A DNA stretch of 64,000 nt from Candidatus Obscuribacterales bacterium (GTDB taxonomy: Bacteria; Cyanobacteriota; Vampirovibrionia; Obscuribacterales; Obscuribacteraceae): the NCBI GenBank assembly GCA_019744775.1, contig JAIETZ010000001.1, positions 310,001-374,000 on the forward strand, written 5' to 3'. The notes beneath the pieces are model-generated. The model did no database searches. It saw nothing but the letters and a program-made list of their open reading frames with translations, and was not told where the DNA came from. How positions within the stretch are numbered: the first letter of the stretch is position 1; every line of letters starts with the position of its first letter. The translations under genes and the position numbers were made by a program. Shown here one piece after another: positions 16,970 to 26,061 of the stretch.

Positions 16970-17329
16970 ATGAGCGAATTTACAACCATGCTTAGAGAGC
17001 TGGAAGGCTTCATCAAGGAAGCTGGTTCCAGTGCCTACAAAAAATTCGACAAAGCAACTTACCGCATGCTTATAGATGGGCTGAAAGGCGAAGACCCTGA
17101 TTCGGTCAAAGTAGTCATTGACCAATTAAAAAATGAAAGACACGCACTTGCCATCCCGCCGATGTTCATCGTCGCTAATGCCCACCCCATCGAATGGGTA
17201 CGCAAGCAAGCCCAAAACGCACTTTTAGATTTGGCCGGCGCCAACGAAATAGAAGGACTGACAGCCGGTAAAACCTTTAAAGAGCAAGTGCATGTTTTGC
17301 TGGAGCACTACGGCAATTACCGCGATTAG
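16970..17329 (+). CDS. Small helical protein, HEAT-like
   Basis: 119 residues, all predicted helical, with a pattern like HEAT/ARM repeats (VIDQLKNERHALAIPPMFIV and WVRKQAQNALLDLAG). No catalytic motif. It starts 29 bases after the HD-GYP gene and lies in the same direction, so it may be co-transcribed with it. I do not recognise a named family. A scaffold or partner role would fit but is inference. Confidence 0.7.
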   Translation: MSEFTTMLRELEGFIKEAGSSAYKKFDKATYRMLIDGLKGEDPDSVKVVIDQLKNERHALAIPPMFIVANAHPIEWVRKQAQNALLDLAGANEIEGLTAGKTFKEQVHVLLEHYGNYRD

Positions 17330-17365
17330 CCACCTACTTGTCACTAATACCGTTTTCTATTAAGG

Positions 17366-17390
17366 TTGTAGGGGCGCATTGCATGCGCCC
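17366..17390. repeat. REP-like hairpin element
   Basis: TTGTAGGGGCGCATTGCATG begins an element with stem GGGCGCA / TGCGCCC (17372-17378 with 17384-17390) and loop TTGCA. The first 11 bases (TTGTAGGGGCG) recur exactly, inverted, at 5192-5202 between two respiratory operon genes. Dispersed TAGGGGCG palindromes of this style are known as intergenic repeats in many genomes; here only two occurrences are seen. Confidence 0.45.
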
Positions 17391-17404
17391 TTCTGGTAAA
17401 GGCC

Positions 17405-20400
17405 ATGGTAATCAACACGCAAAGTGCCAATGAAACTGTCGATGGAAGCGCAATATCAATTGCCGACCTGTCGTTTCAGTATCCTCTAAGGCGTTATCAG
17501 CAAGAAATTCTTGAACTGGTCAAAATAAAGCTCAAGCGTGGTGAAAACAAGCTGCACATTGTGGCACCACCAGGAGCCGGCAAAACCATTATTGGCTTGC
17601 AGCTTGTCTCCGAGTTTAAGTGTCCCAGTTTGATAGTCAGTCCCAACACCACCATTCAGTCGCAGTGGGGACAAAAACTTGAACTCTTCATGCCACCACA
17701 TCTAAAGTCTTACGGCCTGGATGATTTGATAGGCACTCATGAAGACATGCCGCTTAAGCCGATAACCACCCTAACCTATCAAGTCTTATCCACTCCCGGT
17801 CGCGAACAGGAATATTTAGAGCGCCTGGCACGCAAATCCTGGCTTGAAGAAATCTGCAGGGCTCAAAGTCTTTCAGCAGGGAATGCCGAATTGCGCATGA
17901 TTGAACTCATGCAAAACAATCCTCGTGAATATCAAAACGAAGTCTCTCGGCACTTAAGCCGTTTAAGAAGACGACTTACAGAAGTGCTGGATTTAAAAGA
18001 AGTACTGCACGACAATGCGCTGGAACTTCTGCAATCTTTGCGCCGGCAAAAATTTGCGCTTGTGATTTTTGATGAATGCCACCACTTAACCGACTACTGG
18101 GCCGCTGTGATGACGCACTTAGTTAAGCGCCTAGACAATGCCGTCGTCATAGGTCTTACAGGAACTCCGCCTGAAGGCAAATCCAATCAGCAAGAAAATC
18201 GCTATCTAACTTTAGTTGGTGAAATTGACTACCAAGTACCCACACCGGCTCTTGTTAAAGAAGGCGGATTGGCTCCCTTTCAGGATCTGGTGCATATTAC
18301 TCAACCAACAGAAACCGAATATTCATTTTTGGAGTTACAACACGAAGACTTCCATACTCTAGTTGATGAGCTGACAAAGCGAAGAAGCGAGGAAAAACAA
18401 TCGCCTTTAACTGCTTGGGTTCAAGCAAGGCTGGATGAGTTTTTGTCCTCGGATGAGAAAAATATGCCTGAATGGCAACGAGAACTAACTACTGCCTGCA
18501 TAAGATATCTCTGGCGTCTGGAGAAGCCCTTACCCAAAGGCATTGAATTGTCCGAACAACTTTGCCAGTCTCCATTACTGGATGACTGGATGAACATCCT
18601 GGAAGACTATGCACTGCGCAAATTGAAGATAAGTTCAGAAGCAAGCGACCATGAGATGTACCAGGTAATTAAATCAGCAGTACGCAAACTTGGTTATGCT
18701 CTAACAGAACAAGGCATTCGCAAACAAGCATCGCCTGTGGACAGGGTGCTTGCTTTCAGCAAGAACAAGGCTCATGCGGTTGCGGAAATATTGAACCTGG
18801 AATACAGAAGTCTGGATGACCGCTTGCGTGCAGCTGTCGTCACTGACTTTGAGCGCATGTCCGCGCTTGAGACAAAGAGTCTAAAAGGCGTCCTCACTGC
18901 CGAATCAGGCGGCGCAATCGGTGTCTTCCATGAATTACTCAAGGAGCCTATTGCTGAATTTGTAAATCCTTGTCTGGTTACCGGCTCACTTCTTCTTGTA
19001 GATAAGCGTATTGGCGAGCAATTTCTGACAGCAGCTGAGCAATACGTAAAACAAGAAGGTCTTAAACTAGCACTCTCAAAAATAGACAATGATGAATTTG
19101 GTTACTGTGAAATAACAGGTAATTCCAGCGCTTGGGAAACAAGGCTTTACGTAGGTCTGGCCACAGAATTGTTTGAGCGTGGATTATCCAAATGTCTTAT
19201 AGGCACGCGTGGCTTATTTGGCGAAGGATGGGACAGTCAGGCGTTAAATACACTGATTGATCTGACAACAACAACTTCCCCTGTATCAGTCAAACAATTG
19301 CGTGGTCGTTCATTGCGTATCAACACTAACGATCCTCTAGGTGGGCGCAAAGTAGCCAACAACTGGGATGTTGTCTGTGTGGCGCCGCAACTGGAAAAAG
19401 GACTAAACGACTACAGCCGCTTTGTGCGCAAGCACGATGGCTATTTTGGTATTGCCGACGACGGACAAATTGAATGCGGTGTAGGCCACGTGCATCCGGC
19501 ATTTTCCGAACTAACACCAGCTGATGTTTTTGCCTCTTCAGAAGAACTAAATACCGAGATGAATTTGCGCGCTCTTGCCCGCGATGGTATTTATGATCTC
19601 TGGAAAGTTGGACAACCTTATGCCAACAAATCGCTTGGCTGTGTCGAGCTTACTCGATTGAAGAAAATGGCTCTCACTCCGCCTCACATAAGACAAGACT
19701 TGCCCTACAAAGAACACATCAAGTACCTGCGCTCACATTTAAACGGCATCTGGCTGGAATATCTAGGCATTGGCAGCGCAGTCTCCGCTATTCTTGCTTA
19801 TATGCTTACCTCGTATGGCATTCTTGTGTTTGCCGCCGCCTTGCCTTTAGTCTTTTCTTTGGTAATAGCAATAAGAAAACACTCGTCTTTATACGATAGG
19901 CTCAAAGCACAAGTCTGCCAACCAAACACGCAAGAATCTTCTCTTAAGGACATGGCATTAGCTGTATTTTCTGCGCTGCAGCAGATGCGCCTGCTGCCCA
20001 ATTACCTGGAGCATAAAGCAGTCACAGTCACTAGAAGATCTGACGGCTCGTTTCGCGTATTTTTAGATGAGGCAGAAGAAGTACATGCAGATATTTTCGC
20101 CGCTGCATTTGAAGAGACTATGGCACCTCTCAATAATCAGCCTTACATTATGCCCAAATACGAGTACTCACTTGAACCTGTCGAACCAATCGAAGTCCTG
20201 GAAAAACAAGAAGAGTCTTCAGATGGAACGAAAGAAATTCCCAAGCCAATTTCCACACAAACAAAGGACCCGGTAGAAAGATTTTTCAAATCATACTTGG
20301 CAGGCAAATGCGAGCCCTATATTGCCTCCTACCATGCCATTCCCAAGGTGCTTGCCCGCTCAGAAAAAGGGCGTGAAACCTTTGAAGCAGCCTGGAATAA

Positions 20401-20506
20401 GTATGTAAGCCCTGGTTTTATCATCGAAACAGAGACAAAGCCGCATCTCTTAAAACGCTATTTCGGCATTGGCCCAAGTCTGGCTCATAAGCTCATCTGG
20501 GAGTAG
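17405..20506 (+). CDS. SF2 DEAD/DEAH-type helicase with internal membrane hairpin
   Basis: 1033 residues. RecA-like domain 1 has Q-loop-like PLRRYQQEI, Walker A APPGAGKT (about 54-61), DECHH (about 222-226) and GLTGTPPEG. Domain 2 ends with GTRGLFGEGWDSQAL and KQLRGRSLRI (motifs V and VI). A helical insertion of about 250 residues separates the two. Around residues 785-825 two hydrophobic helices (GSAVSAILAYMLTSYGILVF then AAALPLVFSLVIAI) suggest membrane attachment, unusual for a helicase. The C-terminus ends with a small helical domain (GIGPSLAHKLIWE). Substrate and role unknown; DNA repair, defence or RNA handling are all possible. A REP-like hairpin precedes it. Confidence 0.85.
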   Translation: MVINTQSANETVDGSAISIADLSFQYPLRRYQQEILELVKIKLKRGENKLHIVAPPGAGKTIIGLQLVSEFKCPSLIVSPNTTIQSQWGQKLELFMPPHLKSYGLDDLIGTHEDMPLKPITTLTYQVLSTPGREQEYLERLARKSWLEEICRAQSLSAGNAELRMIELMQNNPREYQNEVSRHLSRLRRRLTEVLDLKEVLHDNALELLQSLRRQKFALVIFDECHHLTDYWAAVMTHLVKRLDNAVVIGLTGTPPEGKSNQQENRYLTLVGEIDYQVPTPALVKEGGLAPFQDLVHITQPTETEYSFLELQHEDFHTLVDELTKRRSEEKQSPLTAWVQARLDEFLSSDEKNMPEWQRELTTACIRYLWRLEKPLPKGIELSEQLCQSPLLDDWMNILEDYALRKLKISSEASDHEMYQVIKSAVRKLGYALTEQGIRKQASPVDRVLAFSKNKAHAVAEILNLEYRSLDDRLRAAVVTDFERMSALETKSLKGVLTAESGGAIGVFHELLKEPIAEFVNPCLVTGSLLLVDKRIGEQFLTAAEQYVKQEGLKLALSKIDNDEFGYCEITGNSSAWETRLYVGLATELFERGLSKCLIGTRGLFGEGWDSQALNTLIDLTTTTSPVSVKQLRGRSLRINTNDPLGGRKVANNWDVVCVAPQLEKGLNDYSRFVRKHDGYFGIADDGQIECGVGHVHPAFSELTPADVFASSEELNTEMNLRALARDGIYDLWKVGQPYANKSLGCVELTRLKKMALTPPHIRQDLPYKEHIKYLRSHLNGIWLEYLGIGSAVSAILAYMLTSYGILVFAAALPLVFSLVIAIRKHSSLYDRLKAQVCQPNTQESSLKDMALAVFSALQQMRLLPNYLEHKAVTVTRRSDGSFRVFLDEAEEVHADIFAAAFEETMAPLNNQPYIMPKYEYSLEPVEPIEVLEKQEESSDGTKEIPKPISTQTKDPVERFFKSYLAGKCEPYIASYHAIPKVLARSEKGRETFEAAWNKYVSPGFIIETETKPHLLKRYFGIGPSLAHKLIWE

Positions 20507-20592
20507 CCACCGAGGCTATTGGTTAAATCAGTCGACTGGATAGCAGCAAATGTCCTTGCTAGGATAAGCCTTCTATCCAAGTGAGGGCGACC

Positions 20593-20931
20593 ATGAACTT
20601 TGCAAGCGGCGTAAAAGAAATCTCTGCCAAGGCTCTTCAAGAGCGCATTAAAACCAATCCGGATCTTTTGTTATTGGATGTCCGTGAAGCAAATGAACTT
20701 GCCGTCTGCAAACTATCAAATATCAAACATATTCCTCTAGGCGAATTACCTGCCCGAGTAAACGAGTTATCCAACAAAGACTCTGAGATTGTTGTTTATT
20801 GCCGCTCAGGCAAGCGCTCAGAACGTGCCTGCCAATTCCTTACTGCCTCCGGCTACAAAGACGTGGCAAACCTAGATGGCGGCATTCTTGCCTGGGCCAA
20901 AGACATAGATCCAAGCATGCCGAATTACTAG
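20593..20931 (+). CDS. Rhodanese-domain sulfurtransferase
   Basis: 112 residues, a single rhodanese domain with LLLDVREANEL and the active-site loop YCRSGKRSERA (catalytic Cys). The ATG at 20593 is preferred over an in-frame GTG 12 bases upstream because GAGG lies seven bases before it. Single-domain rhodaneses (GlpE/PspE-like) move sulfane sulfur in the cytoplasm. The gene converges on the pilX-like gene with a 4-base overlap of stop codons. Confidence 0.93.
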   Translation: MNFASGVKEISAKALQERIKTNPDLLLLDVREANELAVCKLSNIKHIPLGELPARVNELSNKDSEIVVYCRSGKRSERACQFLTASGYKDVANLDGGILAWAKDIDPSMPNY

Positions 20932-22484
20932 AATTCTTCCCAGCTGACAGTTGTAAGACCGTTAACTACATAATTGCTACCCGAGCCGCTAGCAGGCACA
21001 TAGCCAATCGTATTGACTGCAGCATAGGAAGAATCTTTCAAAGCTAGATCAAAATGGATATTGCCATTACCGGAAGAGGTAATTGATTTGCCAACTATCG
21101 AGCCATAAACGGTGCCATTTCCGCTCACAGAGATGCTGGCTGATGGCGCATAGATTACACCTTTAAAGTCCGCATTTCCCGATAATGAAACACTTTTGGA
21201 ACTATTAGTAAATATTTGAAATTTCGCCGGAATATTTGTGGCATTACTCATTCCATTTCCAGCAATCTGAACGACTGTCGAGCCGGCGGAGTTCCCTTCT
21301 AAATAAACAACAGTATTGGTTGAGACATTGCTTTCAATTTGCAACTGTCCATTACCAGTAACACTAAATGAACTTGCTTTATATTTGCCAGGCGGGATAT
21401 AGAGCGTGTTATTAGCACTGACATTAATCGAACTTACCGGCGCAACACCATTTCTTACTATTACTTTCCCATTGCCAGAAATATTAACAGCACCGACATT
21501 ATATGAACCATCAGGCGAACTAGGAGCTACAGTCAAGCTGACCTGATCCTGACTTAGAGACTTATCAATTGGTGTTGTATAATCACCGCTGCGAGGAGTG
21601 CCTGCTTCAAGAGCTTTAACATTATCGCTGCCACCAGGTGCTGGTCCGACAGTGGCTGTAAAACCGCTGGTCATCCCATTAGCCTTGATTTGATTTTCAA
21701 CAATAGCATTACCGCTTCTAGTTGCAACAGTAGCTGTTGTGCTTCCCTTTGGCAAAGAAGCGACAATCAAATTGCCCCCAATATGGGTATTACCAGACAG
21801 ATTAACGCTGGTATTAGAACCAACATCACCTAGATAATTATTATGATTACTCGCACCATATGCACCATTTCTAGAATCATAAGCATCCGTAATCATATTA
21901 CCGGAAGCGCTGAGAGCATTTTGAGAGTAAAGAGCATAGGAAAAAAATGGTGTGGTAGCAGGTACCGTAGTTACTTGTTTCAACATAGGTGCAATGACTA
22001 TGCGTACGGTTGAAGTCAGCCCAGCATAATTAGAAGTAGCTGCAATCACTCTGAAACAGTTGGTATTTGATACCACATTGCCGGCCAATTGATCATCAAG
22101 CTGACTTTTCCAAACAGAGGCCGTAGATGGTGCTCTTACATTATTCACCGACACAGTTACAAGAGCTGCACTACCTACCACACTGGCGGGCACCTGCGAT
22201 ACGTGCGGCGCGCCATCAAGGCTTACATCATCATAGTTTGAAATCGTACCGTTCTTAAATGCGGTATCCAGCTGAGAGACCACGTAATCCAGACCAGCCT
22301 CCGCAGAACTCCTAACTATGGACCAATATCCAAGCTCGGATCCCTTCTGATACGTAGGGATAACGATGCTGGCCGTAGCCATTAGCCAGGTGGCTACCAC
22401 AATAGAAAATACGGACACCGCTACTAAACTATATCCATTCTGAGCCCGTCTATTGCGCCTGTCAAACAAGAACTGCATACGCAT
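20928..22484 (-). CDS. PilX-like minor pilin with long Asn/Gly/Ser repeat domain (copy 2)
   Basis: About 518 residues. NGYSLVAVSVFSIVVATWLM near the N-terminus is a prepilin-like hydrophobic segment after a Gly, without the Glu at position 5. The body has repeated [SN]xSGNGxxxV units (for example NISGNGKVIV, SVTGNGQLQI, SLSGNADFKGVIY), like a right-handed beta-helix similar to polymer-forming/DUF7305-type proteins. It is a close paralogue of the gene upstream; both end with TVSWEE. ATG at 22484 (or 22478) follows GGTGG and avoids a TTG start within a hairpin. It is last in a fimT-pilV-pilW-pilX order, so likely a pilus-tip or secretion pseudopilin partner. Confidence 0.8.
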   Translation of the reverse strand: MRMQFLFDRRNRRAQNGYSLVAVSVFSIVVATWLMATASIVIPTYQKGSELGYWSIVRSSAEAGLDYVVSQLDTAFKNGTISNYDDVSLDGAPHVSQVPASVVGSAALVTVSVNNVRAPSTASVWKSQLDDQLAGNVVSNTNCFRVIAATSNYAGLTSTVRIVIAPMLKQVTTVPATTPFFSYALYSQNALSASGNMITDAYDSRNGAYGASNHNNYLGDVGSNTSVNLSGNTHIGGNLIVASLPKGSTTATVATRSGNAIVENQIKANGMTSGFTATVGPAPGGSDNVKALEAGTPRSGDYTTPIDKSLSQDQVSLTVAPSSPDGSYNVGAVNISGNGKVIVRNGVAPVSSINVSANNTLYIPPGKYKASSFSVTGNGQLQIESNVSTNTVVYLEGNSAGSTVVQIAGNGMSNATNIPAKFQIFTNSSKSVSLSGNADFKGVIYAPSASISVSGNGTVYGSIVGKSITSSGNGNIHFDLALKDSSYAAVNTIGYVPASGSGSNYVVNGLTTVSWEEF

Positions 22485-22517
22485 ATGCCACCGCTTAGTC
22501 TGATACAAAAAAATGGC

Positions 22518-22580
22518 CGGTCGCAACCGCGCACGACCCTTTCATTCAGCCCCTATCTGAATGAAAAACGATTGCGACCG
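22518..22580 (-). other. Nested stem-loop between the tandem pilX-like genes
   Basis: A 9-bp outer stem (CGGTCGCAA 22518-22526 with TTGCGACCG 22572-22580) encloses a 10-bp perfect inner hairpin (TTTCATTCAG 22540-22549 with CTGAATGAAA 22557-22566, 7-base loop). It lies in the intergenic part, just upstream of the second copy. There is no long T run, so it may be an mRNA processing or stability element rather than a terminator. Confidence 0.6.
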
Positions 22581-22683
22581 CCTACTTCATCAGTACTTCC
22601 AGCATAGATCAGCAGTTCACTGGAAGCGTCCCCCCTAAGAGTTACCACTTGCTTAGATAAGCGGTAATTTAGAACTCTCTGCC

Positions 22684-24381
22684 TTAGCGCTCTTCCCAAC
22701 TAACAGTTTTGAGCGAATTCACAAGAGTGGGTGTAGTAGTAGTAATGGTTATCTCTTGACCAGGAATGGTCACGGTGGCACCCAAGTTGTGGGTATTAGC
22801 ATACGTACCATCAGCTAGAGCTAAATCAAAATGAACAGTGGCATTACCAGTTGATGTAACTTGTTTTCCAACTATTGCGCCATATACGCTACCATTGCCA
22901 CCTATGGTTATCGGAGAAGAGGGTGCATAAATGACACCACGAAAATCGGCATTGCCGGTGATACTGGTACTTTTGGAGCTATTTGTGACAACTTGAAATT
23001 TAGAAGGAATTTGCGTCGCATTAGAAACACCATTACCACCCAGCGAGATAACCGTGCTGCCGGCCGTATTACCTTCGAGGCTAATAACCACATCCGTACT
23101 GACATTACTTTCCAACTGAATTTGTCCGTTGCCTGAAATTGACAACGATGTAGCCTTATAGTTACCCGGAGGAATATAAATAGTGTTATTCGCTGACACA
23201 TTTATTGAACTGACCGGGGCGGCGTTATTGCGAACAATAACCTTGCCGTTACCAGAGACATTGATTGCTCCTACATTGTACGCGCCGGATGGCGCGCTGG
23301 GCGCAGGTGACAGGGTAATCTGATTTGAAGTTAAAGACTTATCTATGGGGGTTGTGTAGTCGCCGGATCTTGGTGTGCCAAATTCAAGAGCTTTAACAGT
23401 ATCACTACCGCCCGGTGTAGGTCCATTTGTACCAGTAAATCCACTTGTAACGCCATTCACCTTCAATTGATTTTGCACCACTGCGTTGGCAGATCTGGTT
23501 GCCACGACTGCAGTGGTACTTCCTTTGGGCAATGAGGTGACTACTAAATTGCCGCCAATATTCGAATTAGCACCAATTGTGGCACTTGTGTTGGAGCCTA
23601 CGTCGCCCCTATAGTTATTTCTATTTGTCCCACCATAGGCCCCGTTTCTTGAGTCGTAAGCATCAGTACTCATATTACCGGAAGCCAACATGGCGCCATC
23701 TGAAAAAATCGCATAATTAAAAAACGGCATAGTACTCGTACTCGTAGGACCTGTTGTTGTTGTCGTTGTCGTTGTCGTAGCAGGTAAGCCATTCAAATCA
23801 GGTCTGACAATAATTCTCACAGTTGAACTTAATCCAGCATATGTAGCAGTTGATGAAATAACCCTGTACCGGTTCACACTCCCGACAGAATTGTTTGTCA
23901 GCGTATCATCAAAAGCAGTATTGTAAACAGACGAAGTCGTCGGTGGTCGCACATTATTGACTGAGACATTTACGGTTGCATATGTTCCAATGACACTTGC
24001 CGGCACAGCACTGACTTTGGCCGTACCATCGACAGTGGTATCATCAAACGACGAAACTGTACCTGCTTTGAAATTTGAATCCAATTGAGCAGCTACATAA
24101 TCCAACCCAGCCTCGGCAGAGCTACGGACAGTTGACCAATAGCGGAATTCTGCCGCTTTTTGTATGACTGGTAATGACACCGACGCAGTCATAAGCATCC
24201 ACGCACCAGCTACAACGCTAAAAACAGTGACAGCGACTATCGAATAACCGTCATCTCGATTCGAACCTTTCACCCTCTTAGGTTTGGCATTCGGATTATG
24301 CTCTGAAGCTTGCATTAAAGCAGAGACCTTTCTACAAATGTCCCCCGCTTTATTATTGAGCCGTTTCAGAACTGTTCTCAC
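22684..24381 (-). CDS. PilX-like minor pilin with long Asn/Gly/Ser repeat domain (copy 1)
   Basis: 565 residues from GTG at 24381, chosen because GAGGGG lies four bases and AGGAG nine bases upstream; a longer TTG frame lacks this. After a basic leader, DDGYSIVAVTVFSVVAGAWM is a prepilin-like helix lacking Glu5. Domain order and repeats match the next gene (NVSGNGKVIV, SISGNGQIQL, GNADFRGVIYAPSS). It differs by a poly-Thr linker (about residues 200-213) and a longer Thr-rich C-terminus. Upstream is the pilW-like gene, in the fimT-pilV-pilW-pilX order. A surface or pilus-associated role is inferred from this. Confidence 0.8.
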   Translation of the reverse strand: MRTVLKRLNNKAGDICRKVSALMQASEHNPNAKPKRVKGSNRDDGYSIVAVTVFSVVAGAWMLMTASVSLPVIQKAAEFRYWSTVRSSAEAGLDYVAAQLDSNFKAGTVSSFDDTTVDGTAKVSAVPASVIGTYATVNVSVNNVRPPTTSSVYNTAFDDTLTNNSVGSVNRYRVISSTATYAGLSSTVRIIVRPDLNGLPATTTTTTTTTGPTSTSTMPFFNYAIFSDGAMLASGNMSTDAYDSRNGAYGGTNRNNYRGDVGSNTSATIGANSNIGGNLVVTSLPKGSTTAVVATRSANAVVQNQLKVNGVTSGFTGTNGPTPGGSDTVKALEFGTPRSGDYTTPIDKSLTSNQITLSPAPSAPSGAYNVGAINVSGNGKVIVRNNAAPVSSINVSANNTIYIPPGNYKATSLSISGNGQIQLESNVSTDVVISLEGNTAGSTVISLGGNGVSNATQIPSKFQVVTNSSKSTSITGNADFRGVIYAPSSPITIGGNGSVYGAIVGKQVTSTGNATVHFDLALADGTYANTHNLGATVTIPGQEITITTTTPTLVNSLKTVSWEER

Positions 24382-24564
24382 CGGTCCCCTCTCCTGGCTT
24401 CCCAAGACATCAACCGTCTACTTCCAGCCTATTACACATACCTCTTGTCAACTTATAATTGCTCTCATAATAAGCAAACTATAATGAGCTAGATCCCTGC
24501 AGATCGCCTTACTACTGGTTTCAACATCACTAACTGACCCATTTTGTTTGTTATCTCAACCCTC

Positions 24565-25380
24565 CTAGATTGTTGTAAGAGTGTTGTTGCGCAAGAAAAT
24601 CTCGCTCTTGATTCCAATCGTGCTTCGATTTCTCGCTTGCACTGACTCATGCCGCCGTAATTCAAAATTGACTATTACTCCTGTGTAATTCGACATTTGA
24701 TCGGCTAGCACCGTGTCTTGCGGTATACCAGCACTGGTCAAAAACTGAAACGTCTTGGGGGTTTCGGTCGCATTATCCATAGGACCAATTATTCCCCGCA
24801 AAAGCGTTCTTGGTGGATTCAACACTGGTCTGGTTGAGTTATTGCCGGGAAAGCTGGCCACCTGCAACATAAACGTGCCTGGATCAGTGCTATCAGGTAA
24901 AACTTGATAGACGTAGGTATCCGTATTATCCAGCGTTCCAATTTTTTGGGGAAAACCATTCGAGTCAAAAATTGGAACCTGTATTATCAAACAGGTGTTG
25001 GAAATGGTATATGGATGACTGGGCCAAGGCGAGCCTGGCCATCCGCCAGCTGGAGCCTGCCCAGCACCATATATGGGATTACTTGGAGTGGCAGGAAAGT
25101 AGCCGACGCTAATTTCCGGATTGTCGCCAGGCTCGCGCGTAATATCACCGATATTGCGGCCCATTCTCACGTCACCAGCAATTCTATCGATAGCTAATCT
25201 GGCTGCATTCAGACTGTCCACCTTGTTGAATAATTTCCACGAGCCTTGACTGTTCATGAACAAAAGTTCGGCTGTTCCTGCAGAAATGATGCCAATGATC
25301 ATTACTGATACCAGCATCTCTACCAGCGAGAGCCCGCTTGTCCTCTGTCTTGCATTATTTAGTGCTAAAAATGTACTCAT
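24565..25380 (-). CDS. PilW-like minor prepilin
   Basis: 271 residues with a type IV prepilin N-terminus: SGLSLVEMLVSVMIIGIISA, cleavage expected between G and L, and Glu at mature position 5. The C-terminal domain (about 220 residues) is longer than in major pilins, as in PilW/GspJ. GAGAGG lies five bases before the ATG. It begins nine bases after the pilV-like gene. PilW-type proteins prime pilus assembly at the inner membrane with PilV, PilX and FimT. Confidence 0.88.
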   Translation of the reverse strand: MSTFLALNNARQRTSGLSLVEMLVSVMIIGIISAGTAELLFMNSQGSWKLFNKVDSLNAARLAIDRIAGDVRMGRNIGDITREPGDNPEISVGYFPATPSNPIYGAGQAPAGGWPGSPWPSHPYTISNTCLIIQVPIFDSNGFPQKIGTLDNTDTYVYQVLPDSTDPGTFMLQVASFPGNNSTRPVLNPPRTLLRGIIGPMDNATETPKTFQFLTSAGIPQDTVLADQMSNYTGVIVNFELRRHESVQARNRSTIGIKSEIFLRNNTLTTI

Positions 25381-25389
25381 AAAAACCTC

Positions 25390-26025
25390 TCAATTATGAA
25401 TACCGTTTCGCGAGATAAACGTGCTGACTGTATAGGTCTTATTCATCTTAATTTCGGTCCAATTGACCGTAATATCTACTTTGACACCATTAGGAAGAAC
25501 CGCTCCTGCAGCGTCGGTATAGCTACCCCAACCAGCATTGGTTAGCATTTCTGTTACGGTGCCGACAAACTTGTTATTTTCCGCGTCCGTTGACCAGTCC
25601 AAATTAGTCAAGTCCAGCATTAGAGGTCTGGTATTTACCGGATTTCCAGAATTCGAGCTGTTGATATTTAGCGTATAAGTACTGCCAACCAAACCAGACA
25701 AAACCGCATAGTCAGTGTTTCTGGCGTTATCTATAAGTTCCTGTCCAATAGCTGCCGCAACAATCTGATTTTGTCCGCTGCTTGTCAGCTTGAGCGTCTG
25801 AGACATATTTTCTGCCAGCGCTGCTGCTAATAGGCTTGAAATAAAAACCGCTACTAAAAGCTCAACCAAATAGATACCAGAATTCGACCGGACATTTCCA
25901 GCATTCAAACGTACAGACTGTAGATTACGTCCCATACGCATATTCGCCTTAACAATCAAGGTCCGGCGCAACATCCGTACCCCATACCCAATATTCCACA
26001 AAATCGCTTGAAAACCATCACGCAC
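25390..26025 (-). CDS. PilV-like minor prepilin
   Basis: 211 residues in the longest frame (GTG start). The prepilin signature is NSGIYLVELLVAVFISSLLA, with cleavage after the Gly and Glu at mature position 5. The leader before it is long (about 48 residues) and contains several internal Met codons without clear ribosome-binding sites, so the true start is uncertain and may lie near residue 18, 29 or 31. PilV/GspI-like by size and by position between the fimT-like and pilW-like genes. Confidence 0.82.
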   Translation of the reverse strand: MRDGFQAILWNIGYGVRMLRRTLIVKANMRMGRNLQSVRLNAGNVRSNSGIYLVELLVAVFISSLLAAALAENMSQTLKLTSSGQNQIVAAAIGQELIDNARNTDYAVLSGLVGSTYTLNINSSNSGNPVNTRPLMLDLTNLDWSTDAENNKFVGTVTEMLTNAGWGSYTDAAGAVLPNGVKVDITVNWTEIKMNKTYTVSTFISRNGIHN

Positions 26026-26061
26026 AAGGGTTATTGGATTATTATTGAAGGATATTAATCT

